Source of the DNA: a virus
IMG/VR virus record: IMGVR_UViG_3300025769_000405
Span: 1-34,714 of that record
Length of the DNA: 34,714 bases
Direction: 5' to 3' (one strand)
The notes beneath the pieces were generated by a model that did not search any database, was not told the origin of the DNA, and saw nothing but the letters and a program-made list of their open reading frames with translations. Both the position numbers and the translations under genes were made by a program. This document shows, piece after piece, positions 8,075 to 14,664 of the stretch (positions are counted from its first letter, which is position 1; the number at the start of each line of letters is the position of its first letter).

Positions 8075-9427
8075 TTAAACTATGCCTTGAATGTTCCTGC
8101 GAATTGGACCGCCCCATACATGCCTGGGCTTGTATCCTACTGCAAGATATCTGAATGCGTCTGCAGCATGAGATGACCAATCGTGATGAGGTCTACCCCT
8201 CCATGCTTTACCGTTCTCATCCCAATCTCTGCGGTACTGGCGTAGGGCGTCTATCCCTCTCTCGCAGCGGTCTACATCAAACCAACACCTATCTAGCATT
8301 GTTCTTACCGCCTGGATCCCATCCTCTACCGGGAGCATAGGCGCTACCTCAACGCCGTTCAATCCTAGTGACTGTAACACCTCCATCCTAGACTTACCGG
8401 TTCCTAGCTCCTTAACCCTGACGTCATGCGGCAGGATGTGCTGCTCGTAGTTGTATCCCTTACTCTGCAAGATCTTGACGTAGTGGTCCAAGGCTAGTCC
8501 TGAGTTCTCATAGAAGTCTATGATGCGTATCTCCTGGCCTACATACTGGGCGAACCATATCGCTGTGGTATCTGCCATACCCAGGTCCCAGGCCGTGATT
8601 ACTGACGCCTGCCGGTCATACGGTACAACGGTAATCCTATCCTTGGCCTGCAGCATTTCATGGGCATAGTAGGCGCCTTCTGTGTGTATTAGGAAGTCTC
8701 CCTCCCATACATGCGTATATATCTCTGGGCGCTTCTTCTGGTCTTCCAGGCGCTCCAGTTCCAAAGGCGCAGGGAACCAGGGGTTGTCTTTAAAGTTACA
8801 TGAGACAATTTTACAGCTGTCTGGAGTGTTTAGCCTGAATCGTTTGTGGGTAGCCGACTCTTTGGATTCCGGGTTCCATGTCACCCAAATCTCAGATCCA
8901 TGCTCACGCACCGATGGTATTAGCTTCTGCCAAGCTGACTCAGAGACGCTCTCAGCTTCATCTACATAACACAGTAACAGCCTCGCTTTACTCTTGAGGG
9001 AGTCGAGGTTGCGGCGCAGGCCAGAAAACCCGTAGCTAATTTTACCATCCTTGGATCGGATGTATTTCTCCCCAACCTCGTAATAGTCGGCCAGAAACGG
9101 CACGCTTGAGATGGCGGCCTTGACCTCTTCCAGGGACGATTCATCAAGGGAGTTGAGATGTTCACGGGCGCAGAGAATTATACCTTCTCGCCCTTCCATG
9201 CCCCACTGGTAGCCCCTGACCGCTGTCATCATGGCAAAGGTTCTAGTCTTACCTGAACCCCTGCCGCCATAAGCACACCGATACCTGGCGTCTCCCTGGA
9301 ACACAGGGACCAGCTTAGTCGGTATCTGTAGCCGACTCTGGCGTGATTCCCTCAAGGATGATGTGGGTTGGTCTAAGTGAGTTGTCACTGGAGGTGACGT
9401 CTTGCTCGATCTTATCGCTGTATCCAT
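8075..9427 (-). CDS. terL: Terminase large subunit
   Basis: This is the ATP-driven DNA-packaging motor and nuclease. The N-terminal ATPase shows Walker A GGRGSGKT at 54-61, Walker B with catalytic Glu LLCYVDEAE at 151-159, and a WVTWNPES coupling motif at 181-188. The C-terminal RNase H-like nuclease shows ITAWDLGMADTTAIWF from about 277 (first Asp 281) and a final DWSSHAADAFRYLAVG with acidic residues. It resembles the PBSX-type Terminase_3 group. The ATG at 9427 gives 450 aa but overlaps the small subunit gene by 113 nt. A TTG at 9355 (residue 25) would give 426 aa and keep the whole ATPase. The nuclease metal-binding residues appear intact. Confidence 0.95.
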   Translation of the reverse strand: MDTAIRSSKTSPPVTTHLDQPTSSLRESRQSRLQIPTKLVPVFQGDARYRCAYGGRGSGKTRTFAMMTAVRGYQWGMEGREGIILCAREHLNSLDESSLEEVKAAISSVPFLADYYEVGEKYIRSKDGKISYGFSGLRRNLDSLKSKARLLLCYVDEAESVSESAWQKLIPSVREHGSEIWVTWNPESKESATHKRFRLNTPDSCKIVSCNFKDNPWFPAPLELERLEDQKKRPEIYTHVWEGDFLIHTEGAYYAHEMLQAKDRITVVPYDRQASVITAWDLGMADTTAIWFAQYVGQEIRIIDFYENSGLALDHYVKILQSKGYNYEQHILPHDVRVKELGTGKSRMEVLQSLGLNGVEVAPMLPVEDGIQAVRTMLDRCWFDVDRCERGIDALRQYRRDWDENGKAWRGRPHHDWSSHAADAFRYLAVGYKPRHVWGGPIRRNIQGIV

Positions 9428-9710
9428 GCTTAGTTAGCATCAGTTTAGTTATTGTTGAATTGAAATCGCCCATAAGGCCTGAGTTGACAAGGGTTTTAGC
9501 CTGGGTTGCCAGAATTCCCTCTAAGATGTCCGAAAATTCAGTTGATTCATCCCGCCACTTGTAGATAGAAGACCTGGCAACACTGAGACAAGCAGCCAGC
9601 CCCTCAATTGTGGGTATGACTTCGTTGTGACCAATGTAGCCGCCCCCAGCATATTCCGCTGCAGCAGCTAATACTTCATCAGTTAATTTACTTGGTCTTC
9701 CTACGCTCAT
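9315..9710 (-). CDS. terS: Terminase small subunit (gp3-like DNA-packaging protein)
   Basis: This 131-aa protein resembles the GP3_package family (PF16677). It starts MSVGRPSKLTDEVLAAAAEY, followed by an HTH-like segment VIPTIEGLAACLSVARSSIYKWRDE (about 31-55), then a helical oligomerisation part and the characteristic KLMLTKHGYSDKIEQDV at about 88-104. Small subunits bind phage DNA and present it to the large subunit. It sits directly upstream of, and overlaps, the large-subunit gene in the same direction. Its ATG overlaps the TGA of the preceding small ORF (ATGA). Confidence 0.9.
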   Translation of the reverse strand: MSVGRPSKLTDEVLAAAAEYAGGGYIGHNEVIPTIEGLAACLSVARSSIYKWRDESTEFSDILEGILATQAKTLVNSGLMGDFNSTITKLMLTKHGYSDKIEQDVTSSDNSLRPTHIILEGITPESATDTD

Positions 9711-9882
9711 CCATCGTTATCCCGTGCGCTCTTTCTATTATCCTGGCTACCCTGTACACCACTTCCATGAACTTTTCCTGGTGTGTCGGGTAACCGCTTC
9801 TGTCCATCAGGCTCTCTATTTCCATCCTCGTCAAAGGTACAGGGTCCGAATATTCTTTCCCAGTTTCGTTTGAACTCGCCAT
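9688..9882 (-). CDS. Small ORF overlapping 9707-9922 in another frame
   Basis: This frame encodes 64 aa. The part from about residue 18 (LTRMEIESLMDRSGYPTHQE) through VVYRVARIIERAHG looks like a real amphipathic helical protein of a type common in phage accessory gene sets. It overlaps almost entirely with another plausible ORF (9707-9922) on the same strand and overlaps the terminase small subunit start by 23 nt. Either the two frames are both translated, or one is read by a frameshift, or only one is real. No function can be assigned. Confidence 0.45.
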   Translation of the reverse strand: MASSNETGKEYSDPVPLTRMEIESLMDRSGYPTHQEKFMEVVYRVARIIERAHGITMDERRKTK

Positions 9883-9922
9883 GAGATATTGACCTCGGTC
9901 TTTGGTTCGATCCTTTGCTCAT
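9707..9922 (-). CDS. Small conserved-looking phage ORF (MSKGSNQRP type)
   Basis: This 71-aa ORF starts MSKGSNQRPRSISHGEFKRN and continues WERIFG, a start that resembles very short phage proteins usually of only 30-45 residues. Its ATG overlaps the stop of the zinc-ribbon ORF (ATGA) and its stop overlaps the terminase small subunit start (ATGA), fitting the operon's coupling. After about residue 30 the sequence becomes Gly/Asp/Arg-rich and less protein-like, exactly where the other frame (9688-9882) becomes more convincing. A natural or sequencing frameshift near 9840-9800 could join the two. Function unknown. Confidence 0.55.
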   Translation of the reverse strand: MSKGSNQRPRSISHGEFKRNWERIFGPCTFDEDGNREPDGQKRLPDTPGKVHGSGVQGSQDNRKSARDNDG

Positions 9923-10056
9923 AATATCACCACCGTTCTGGTTCTACCACATGCTAGACAGATGACCCGCTCATTCTCTTCACAGCCATATGGAATGTCG
10001 TATATGTCCTTATGACCCTTAAATATACACTTAATTCTGTTTAGTAATTTTATCAT
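9919..10056 (-). CDS. 45-aa zinc-ribbon-like protein
   Basis: This short ORF starts MIKLLNRIKCIFKGHKDIYD and ends CLACGRTRTVVIL. It carries a CxxC pair (Cys33, Cys36), with Cys10, His15 and Cys25 as possible additional metal ligands, suggesting a half or degenerate zinc ribbon. The ATG at 10056 has a good AAGGGA ribosome-binding site, and the TGA overlaps the next ATG (ATGA at 9919-9922). The tight coupling supports it as real. Its role is unknown. Confidence 0.65.
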   Translation of the reverse strand: MIKLLNRIKCIFKGHKDIYDIPYGCEENERVICLACGRTRTVVIL

Positions 10057-10192
10057 TGTATTTCCCTTTTATTATATCTAGCACTGTATAATATGGTATA
10101 CCAGTCATCTTGTATATTTTAATAGGCATTCTACCGTCTTCGTAATACAAAGCCTTAACCTTACGCAGATTCTTTAGCGATACTTTCAACAC
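10031..10192 (-). CDS. Possible small helix-turn-helix protein
   Basis: An ORF of 53 aa (GTG at 10192) or 32 aa (ATG at 10129) ends at 10031. The sequence RKVKALYYEDGRMPIKIYKM followed by TGIPYYTVLDIIKGKY has the pattern of a recognition-helix-containing HTH (a Gly turn, then a Tyr/Thr/Val helix). It bridges the gap between the methyltransferase stop and the zinc-ribbon ORF, and overlaps both by about 25-30 nt. Ribosome-binding sites are weak for both possible starts, so the call is tentative. Confidence 0.35.
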   Translation of the reverse strand: MLKVSLKNLRKVKALYYEDGRMPIKIYKMTGIPYYTVLDIIKGKYNDKITKQN

Positions 10193-11411
10193 CTTGTATT
10201 CTCTCCCCTATCCACTTCATTACAGGCACTGCCATACTGTTTCCCATAGCCTTGTACCTTGGGCCATCAGGGCAGTTTTCTGCTGGCTTGCCCCGGTACG
10301 GTATCTTTGTGAAATCATCAGGGAACCCTTGGAGCCTTTCGCACTCCACTGGAGTTAGTCTGCGAACCTGCGTCCCTTGTCTACAAGCCTGATAACCTTG
10401 CCCCGGTTTACCCCCTGCTGTAGCCAGCGAGCTCGTCACATCAGCTTCCCATACAGCACCCTGCTGGTTTTCTTTGATTGCTACTCCATGAACATCCAGA
10501 CAATTAGTGGTAAAGCAAACTTCTTCATTCCAGCCCGATTCTTGCGAGTTTTGGCTGGTCTTGCCAGCTCCTTGAAGGGCGTATGCTACACAAGGTTCCC
10601 TCTGACCACCGCCCATAGTGTTCAGCGTAGGACATACATCTTTGGAAATTCTTGGCACTCCGTCAGGTGAGCGTGGTTCAAAACATAAAAGATTCCTGTT
10701 GTGGACTATTTGTGTACTAACAGTAGCGTGCGATTCCTTTGAAACATACCCATTGTAAGCATCAACAGCCATAGGAATCATGTCAGATGAGCCTGATTGA
10801 TACTCTCCTGTAGTGCCAACTCCAGTGTCTCCGGCAGCTTCTTCCCCCGCTTCTCGGCGCGGCGTAGGATGCCCTGACAGGCTGTGTCGCTCAAACAAAA
10901 CCGCTGCAGGTGGTCGCCAGTTTCCAAGATATCCGACAACAAACACGCGTCTCCTTCGCTGTGGAACTCCGAAGTATTGAGCGTCAAGAACTCGGTAGGC
11001 GAACCCATACCCGATTTCCCCCAGCCCTCCGAGAAAGGCTCCAAAGTCCCGTCCTCCGTTACTTGACAGGACGCCAGGGACGTTCTCCCAAACCACCCAT
11101 GTGGGGCGTGTGCGTTGAGCAAGTTTAAGGAATTCGAGTGCCAAGTTTCCACGGTCATCTGCCATTCCTTTTCTAAGTCCTGCGATTGAGAAAGACTGAC
11201 AGGGGGTTCCTCCGACAAGAAGGTCAATTGGCTCATAATCATTTTCTCCGATGGTTGTGAAGTCACCATGTAGCGGTACTTCTGGATAGTGATGTTTTAA
11301 AACTGCACAGGGAAATGGCTCAATCTCCGAAAAGAATGATGGTTCCCAGGCCATGTGATGCCACGCCATTGTGGCGGCTTCTACACCACTACAAACTGAT
11401 CCATACCTCAT
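10161..11411 (-). CDS. DNA cytosine-5 methyltransferase
   Basis: This 416-aa protein is a C5-cytosine DNA methyltransferase. Motif I is SVCSGVEAATMAW (5-17), the catalytic Cys is in GGTPCQSFS (Cys71), motif VI is VVWENVPGV (107-114), and motif VIII is QRRRRVFVVG (151-160). The variable target-recognition region follows, and then RLTPVECERLQGFPDDF and the closing MGNSMAVPVMKWIGERI. All catalytic residues are present. No restriction partner is encoded nearby, so it is an orphan enzyme, probably protecting phage DNA from host restriction. The ATG has a strong GGGAGG site 4 nt upstream. An unusually long second open frame runs inside it (10778-11269). Confidence 0.95.
   Translation of the reverse strand: MRYGSVCSGVEAATMAWHHMAWEPSFFSEIEPFPCAVLKHHYPEVPLHGDFTTIGENDYEPIDLLVGGTPCQSFSIAGLRKGMADDRGNLALEFLKLAQRTRPTWVVWENVPGVLSSNGGRDFGAFLGGLGEIGYGFAYRVLDAQYFGVPQRRRRVFVVGYLGNWRPPAAVLFERHSLSGHPTPRREAGEEAAGDTGVGTTGEYQSGSSDMIPMAVDAYNGYVSKESHATVSTQIVHNRNLLCFEPRSPDGVPRISKDVCPTLNTMGGGQREPCVAYALQGAGKTSQNSQESGWNEEVCFTTNCLDVHGVAIKENQQGAVWEADVTSSLATAGGKPGQGYQACRQGTQVRRLTPVECERLQGFPDDFTKIPYRGKPAENCPDGPRYKAMGNSMAVPVMKWIGERIQGVESIAKESA
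10778..11269 (-). other. Long alternative frame inside the C5 methyltransferase gene
   Basis: On the same strand but in another frame, 163 codons are open over methyltransferase residues of about 48-211. The translation is not low-complexity: it includes LSDILETGDHLQRF and ACQGILRRAEKRGKKLPE, which look like ordinary protein. I recall similar translations listed as hypothetical proteins for other phage C5 methyltransferase genes, but such conservation may simply reflect the conserved overlapping gene. No good ribosome-binding site is visible for its first ATG, while an internal ATG at about 11233 is also possible. Translation is unproven. Confidence 0.25.
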
Positions 11412-11422
11412 AAATCCTCCCG

Positions 11423-11608
11423 TTATTTATGAATAAATTTTTTGTTAAATGTCTTTAATGATTTCTCAGCTACTTGATCACCGTTACTAAATACTTTTAT
11501 GGCACCGCCGGCCTCAAGATAAGCCTGTACATCTTTAGCTATCTCCTGCCGTAGCTTCTCCTTCTCGAACTCCTTCGCGGCTCCTGGCCAACCTGTATCT
11601 ATGAACAT
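11423..11608 (-). CDS. Small hypothetical protein upstream of the methyltransferase
   Basis: This 61-aa protein starts MFIDTGWPGAAKEFEKEKLR. The middle, IAKDVQAYLEAGGAIKVFSNG, resembles small phage proteins with a helix followed by a Gly-Gly-x-Ile strand, sometimes annotated as regulator-like. It ends with a basic Lys-rich tail. The ATG has an AAGG site 6-7 nt upstream. It overlaps the end of the primase-finger gene by 74 nt and ends 11 nt before the methyltransferase ATG, so it is likely co-transcribed. Function unknown. Confidence 0.65.
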   Translation of the reverse strand: MFIDTGWPGAAKEFEKEKLRQEIAKDVQAYLEAGGAIKVFSNGDQVAEKSLKTFNKKFIHK

Positions 11609-11933
11609 CTGTAGCCTTTATTCTTTGCCCTTCTCTTTTTGCTTTTTCGTAGATTGAGATAAACAGCTTATCTTCAACCCTAGTCTTGTCCAATTTGTAC
11701 TGTAACTTGTCGAAATCATTGGAATTGTCCTTGAAAATGACTGAAATTGGAAGACCCAGGGCCTGCATTATCTCTGGACCCTTAGCCTGGCATGAAAAGC
11801 AGTAGGCCAGTATCTTATCTCCGACATCTTTAATCGTCATGCTGGGGTTCTTATCGTCATGTACCGGGCAGCATGCTACATACCCGTCACCCTGTTTCCG
11901 TACCTTGTCAAGCCGCTGCAGTATCTGTTCCAC
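11535..11933 (-). CDS. Stand-alone primase-type (CHC2) zinc-finger protein
   Basis: This 132-aa protein matches the N-terminal zinc-binding domain of DnaG-type primases: GDGYVACCPVHDDKNPSM (Cys22, His25), then LAYCFSCQAKG (Cys45, Cys48) and a short helix. The TOPRIM catalytic domain is absent; the remaining 75 residues are charged and helical. It could recruit or position a host primase, or cooperate with the adjacent helicase in origin opening. The start is GTG at 11933 with a GAGGG site 6 nt upstream, overlapping the helicase 3' end by 26 nt. The finger is clear; the role of a finger without a polymerase domain is inferred. Confidence 0.8.
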   Translation of the reverse strand: MEQILQRLDKVRKQGDGYVACCPVHDDKNPSMTIKDVGDKILAYCFSCQAKGPEIMQALGLPISVIFKDNSNDFDKLQYKLDKTRVEDKLFISIYEKAKREGQRIKATDVHRYRLARSREGVREGEATAGDS

Positions 11934-13377
11934 TCTTAGCCCTCTTTATTCTTAAGTATGTAATATAATTTTTTACTTCCTGGTCTAGCTTTGTTGCTGG
12001 TCTTGGCCAGTTTTCAGGCGGCTCTACCTTAAACTTTTCTTTAAAGGTGTGATATATAAACCCTCTCTTGTAGCCTTTCTCATGAGCGTACAACTGTAAT
12101 CCTGCCAGGAACTTCTCTTGTGCCTTTGACTGCTCTATTTTCTTTAGGGTTTGGGTGTCAGTGAGTATCTGCTTGAGCTTGGGTCTTTCGTACCCACACA
12201 AGCACTTAACCTTAAACAACCTGGTGCATTGCGGGCAGGTTGCTGGCTCAATCTCTTTGCGCTCCTTTACCAGGCGCTTCTCTTGATAATTCCTTTCACC
12301 GGTGTCCAACCTGGATGGTATCAGGTCTTCTGGGAAAGCACCCATCCTGCTAATGTTCCCGGCGTGGTCCAAGTAGATGCCGCGCTCTTTGCCTGGTGCG
12401 GTCCTCCATACCCTACCAGCCACCTGTATATTTCTAATTAAACTTTTACTTGGGGTGATATCAATAATTATTTCAATGCCAGGATCATCAAAGCCGTAAG
12501 TGCATAGCTTTGAATTGCACATAACCTGGTATAACCCATCCTTGAAATCGTCATAAATTGCCTTTCTCAACTCAGAGTCCATAGTTCCATCAATATGGAC
12601 AGCTGGAATCCCTTGCTCATTAAACTCCAGGCACATCTGTTTTGAGTGGGCTACCGAGGGGGCGAACAACAGCGCACGTTTACGCTGAGATCCGCTAACC
12701 CGCCGGTAGTTCTCTATAATATCACCTGCCAGCAATTTATCATTCATAAGGGTTTTTTCTAATGACTTCTCATCATACTCAACTCCACCACTGGAAAGTC
12801 GTTTTAGTTTTACCTGTGAAACATCTGGCGTTCTTCCCCCATAGTAATCTGTAGGTGCCAAGTAGCCACCAGCAATAAGATCCCTGGGCGTTGCCGGCGT
12901 TACCAGGCTAGAAAACACGTTGCCTAATGATTTTGTAAAAGGAGTCGCACTGAGACCTATATGCGGCACAGCATTCAGTCGCTTCATTTGCTCCGCCATT
13001 GATTTATGAATCGTATGGCATTCATCAATAATCGCTAAATCATAATCCATTTGGTTTCTTCTGGCTGCGGTCTGAATTGATACAACCTGGATAAGCTTGT
13101 CGGGATCATACAACCAAAACTGATCGCCCTGGCGCACCGAGTAGTCGAGGCCCATCGCGTCAAGAGTATCAGTGGTTTGAGAAATCAGTTTGTTGCGATC
13201 TACAAAAAAAACACTTTTCTTGTTGTTAGCTGCAGCCCTCCTCATGATTTCACACGCAATGAACGTCTTGCCCATTGAGCATGGTGCAGCCAGGACGGGA
13301 TTTAAACTTCCTCTTTTAATCTCCGACCGTAACTGAGTGATGGCTTGCTCCTGATGGGGTCTAAGCTGCAGGCTCAA
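11908..13377 (-). CDS. Superfamily 2 DEAD/DEAH-type helicase
   Basis: This 489-aa protein has the SF2 helicase motifs: Q-like RPHQEQAI at the N-terminus, Walker A APCSMGKT (31-38), DECH box (118-121), SAT motif III (143-145), and motif VI QVAGRVWR (318-325). A Cys cluster after the core (Cys381, 384, 392, 394) forms a likely zinc finger. The C-terminus is basic. It probably unwinds DNA during phage replication or recombination, alongside the primase-finger protein encoded immediately downstream. The start is TTG at 13377, with a GAGGG site 7 nt upstream and overlapping the stop of the previous gene. No replicative DnaB-type helicase is seen in the window. Confidence 0.92.
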   Translation of the reverse strand: MSLQLRPHQEQAITQLRSEIKRGSLNPVLAAPCSMGKTFIACEIMRRAAANNKKSVFFVDRNKLISQTTDTLDAMGLDYSVRQGDQFWLYDPDKLIQVVSIQTAARRNQMDYDLAIIDECHTIHKSMAEQMKRLNAVPHIGLSATPFTKSLGNVFSSLVTPATPRDLIAGGYLAPTDYYGGRTPDVSQVKLKRLSSGGVEYDEKSLEKTLMNDKLLAGDIIENYRRVSGSQRKRALLFAPSVAHSKQMCLEFNEQGIPAVHIDGTMDSELRKAIYDDFKDGLYQVMCNSKLCTYGFDDPGIEIIIDITPSKSLIRNIQVAGRVWRTAPGKERGIYLDHAGNISRMGAFPEDLIPSRLDTGERNYQEKRLVKERKEIEPATCPQCTRLFKVKCLCGYERPKLKQILTDTQTLKKIEQSKAQEKFLAGLQLYAHEKGYKRGFIYHTFKEKFKVEPPENWPRPATKLDQEVKNYITYLRIKRAKSGTDTAAA

Positions 13378-13568
13378 ACCAGGTCCCTCGCACCGTAGAT
13401 CTTGGACGACAGCTTGCCCAGCGTGTCAGCCTTAAGGGTCTCCCTTGTGCATCCTTCATCGTTGCCAATCTGCGCGTTTAGCACGGCACTGTCCAGGGCC
13501 TCTTTTTCTGCGTGGTAAAGTGCGTTGCAAATAATGCGCTGCTCTTCAATGGTTATATCAATCTTCAT
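13374..13568 (-). CDS. Small hypothetical protein before the helicase
   Basis: This 64-aa protein starts MKIDITIEEQRIICNALYHA and is mostly helical and charged, with a single Cys in each half. The frame is open to 13631, but the ATG at 13568 is preferred: it has a GGAG site about 8 nt upstream and overlaps the stop of the 41-aa ORF. Its own stop overlaps the helicase TTG start. No known family. Confidence 0.7.
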   Translation of the reverse strand: MKIDITIEEQRIICNALYHAEKEALDSAVLNAQIGNDEGCTRETLKADTLGKLSSKIYGARDLV

Positions 13569-13683
13569 CTCTATACTCCAGGTCTGCCTCTCGCTCTTGG
13601 TGTTCCCAATAGTCTTGGATCTGCTGCTCACTGCTGCCGTACGTTTCCTGCCAATCTCGCTCTAGTTCTGCATATTCATTCAT
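13558..13683 (-). CDS. 41-aa acidic hypothetical protein
   Basis: A short ORF starting MNEYAELERDWQETYGSSEQ and ending EADLEYRDED. It is highly acidic, rich in Gln, Tyr and Trp, and likely a single helix. The ATG at 13683 has a GGGAG site about 10 nt upstream, and its stop overlaps the next gene's start by 11 nt. Translational coupling supports it. Function unknown. Confidence 0.6.
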   Translation of the reverse strand: MNEYAELERDWQETYGSSEQQIQDYWEHQEREADLEYRDED

Positions 13684-13703
13684 AATGTATCTCTCCCGGT
13701 TGA

Positions 13704-13721
13704 TGCCCCCCGTAGGGGGCA
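13704..13721 (-). other. Very stable UACG-loop hairpin between genes
   Basis: On the minus strand the sequence forms TGCCCCC, loop TACG, GGGGGCA: a 7-bp stem with a C(UACG)G loop, one of the most stable RNA hairpins. It lies between the stop at 13729 and the start at 13683. No T-run follows on either strand, so it is not a standard terminator. It may stabilise or punctuate the polycistronic mRNA. Confidence 0.6.
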
Positions 13722-13728
13722 GTTGATG

Positions 13729-13983
13729 TTAGCCTTGAATTATTTCGTAGGTGTGAAGGGCTTTGCCGTGGAAATTATTTTTTTCTTCTTTAAGTTCCTC
13801 TTCAACAGCTTCCACTGCGTCAGCCATTGTGTTGAAAGACATGTACAAAAAGAAACTTGCACCTAATTTAACGTGTTCTTCAGAAGTAGTCTGGCGATAA
13901 ACGCGAATTGGTAAAGTAGGTTCATAATTTCCAGCTTTAATGCGGCTTTCAGTTCTTGCTATGCTTTCGTGAATGTTGTTCAT
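13729..13983 (-). CDS. Hypothetical protein, 84 aa
   Basis: The protein starts MNNIHESIARTESRIKAGNY and ends GKALHTYEIIQG. It has an alternating strand/helix pattern (IRVYRQTT, then FFLYMSF, then a long acidic helix DAVEAVEEELKEEKN) consistent with a small alpha/beta fold. A GGGAGAG ribosome-binding site precedes the ATG by about 6 nt. It follows the zinc-ribbon gene after an 80-nt A/T-rich gap (13984-14062) that could hold an additional weak promoter (TAATAT on the minus strand near 14030). No family recognised. Confidence 0.7.
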   Translation of the reverse strand: MNNIHESIARTESRIKAGNYEPTLPIRVYRQTTSEEHVKLGASFFLYMSFNTMADAVEAVEEELKEEKNNFHGKALHTYEIIQG

Positions 13984-14062
13984 TTTTCTCTCCCGTTTGG
14001 CAGACTGTGTGTCTCGCCCATGTGTGTATATTATCTATCTGGCAGAAGAAAACAAGCTTTTG

Positions 14063-14260
14063 TCATGTTTTTTTATAAATTATTTCTCTGCCTACCGCTT
14101 TGTCAAAATTTTTGCAGCTTGGGCAGTACCATCCGGCCCGCGTAGGAGTCACCGGCTCACCGTCTCTGGTAACCCTAATCACCTGGTCCATTATAGCGCC
14201 GCACTGGCAGTTTTTTTCTTTTAAATTTTCCAATACTCCCTCCATTTGTTTTAGGCACAA
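14063..14260 (-). CDS. Small zinc-ribbon protein directly after the structured RNA
   Basis: This protein of up to 65 aa has two Cys pairs: KNCQCG near residue 18 and YCPSCKNF near residue 46, a zinc-ribbon pattern. The rest is basic and ends with YKKT. The start is uncertain. TTG at 14260 has an AGGG site 5 nt upstream; ATG at 14245 has none; a TTG at about 14233 has a very strong GGAGG site 5 nt upstream and would give MENLKEKNCQCG. It begins within 25 nt of the end of the candidate structured RNA, so the RNA could serve as its leader. Function unknown. Confidence 0.65.
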   Translation of the reverse strand: MCLKQMEGVLENLKEKNCQCGAIMDQVIRVTRDGEPVTPTRAGWYCPSCKNFDKAVGREIIYKKT

Positions 14261-14280
14261 TTCACCCTTTTCCCCCGGAA

Positions 14281-14664
14281 GGCCATGAGTCGATAGCTAC
14301 TCAATGGATCCGCCTGACATATGTCAAAGGTCCGTAGACCTGGTACTTAGTCTTCCGTCCAGCCTCGCGCTGAATCGGTCCCCCGCCCACTTCTGTGGGA
14401 TGCTATCACCTTGCCAGCGGCTCCCTTTCGGGCTTCCGGTTGCCTGTTGTCAGTGGCACGACAGCGCAGGACATTTTGCTGGTTCGGTCTTCACCTCGCG
14501 GCAGTTGGTTTTCTAGGTGTCAACTCACCATAAGCCAGAGTTGCGGTCAGGCTTTGCCACACCGAGGGAATACACAATATGTTGTGTTTATGGACGGGAG
14601 GTCGTACAATATAGACCGTAGACGTCCAGTGAGGGATTTTCCCCTTTCCCCTTGCTGCTTGTAG
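14281..14664 (-). ncRNA. Candidate large structured RNA, unassigned family
   Basis: These 384 bases have no credible protein gene but fold densely. Pairings visible on the minus strand, as plus-strand coordinates: 14591-14596 with 14623-14628; 14572-14577 with 14582-14587; 14516-14520 with 14559-14563 enclosing 14521-14526 with 14538-14543; 14414-14418 with 14478-14482 enclosing 14443-14446/14467-14470, 14448-14451/14460-14463 and a CCC/GGG stem capped by GAAA; 14386-14390 with 14395-14399 (loop AGAA); 14355-14363 with 14369-14378; 14328-14332 with 14337-14341 capped by UACG; 14315-14318 with 14323-14326; 14283-14290 with 14299-14307. C(GAAA)G and C(UACG)G loops exist only if the minus strand is the RNA. 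I could not match it to group I/II introns, tmRNA or RNase P. Confidence 0.6.

Noticed and set aside
14304-14664. Rightward frames of 70 and 89 codons in the structured RNA region
   Set aside because: They overlap each other, lack ribosome-binding sites and have Cys/Ser/Arg-rich composition; the dense base pairing explains the region better.
14281-14664. Group I intron, group II intron, tmRNA or RNase P identity for the structured region
   Set aside because: I found no convincing P7/R-S core, domain V, tRNA-like acceptor end or RNase P consensus, and the region does not interrupt a gene.
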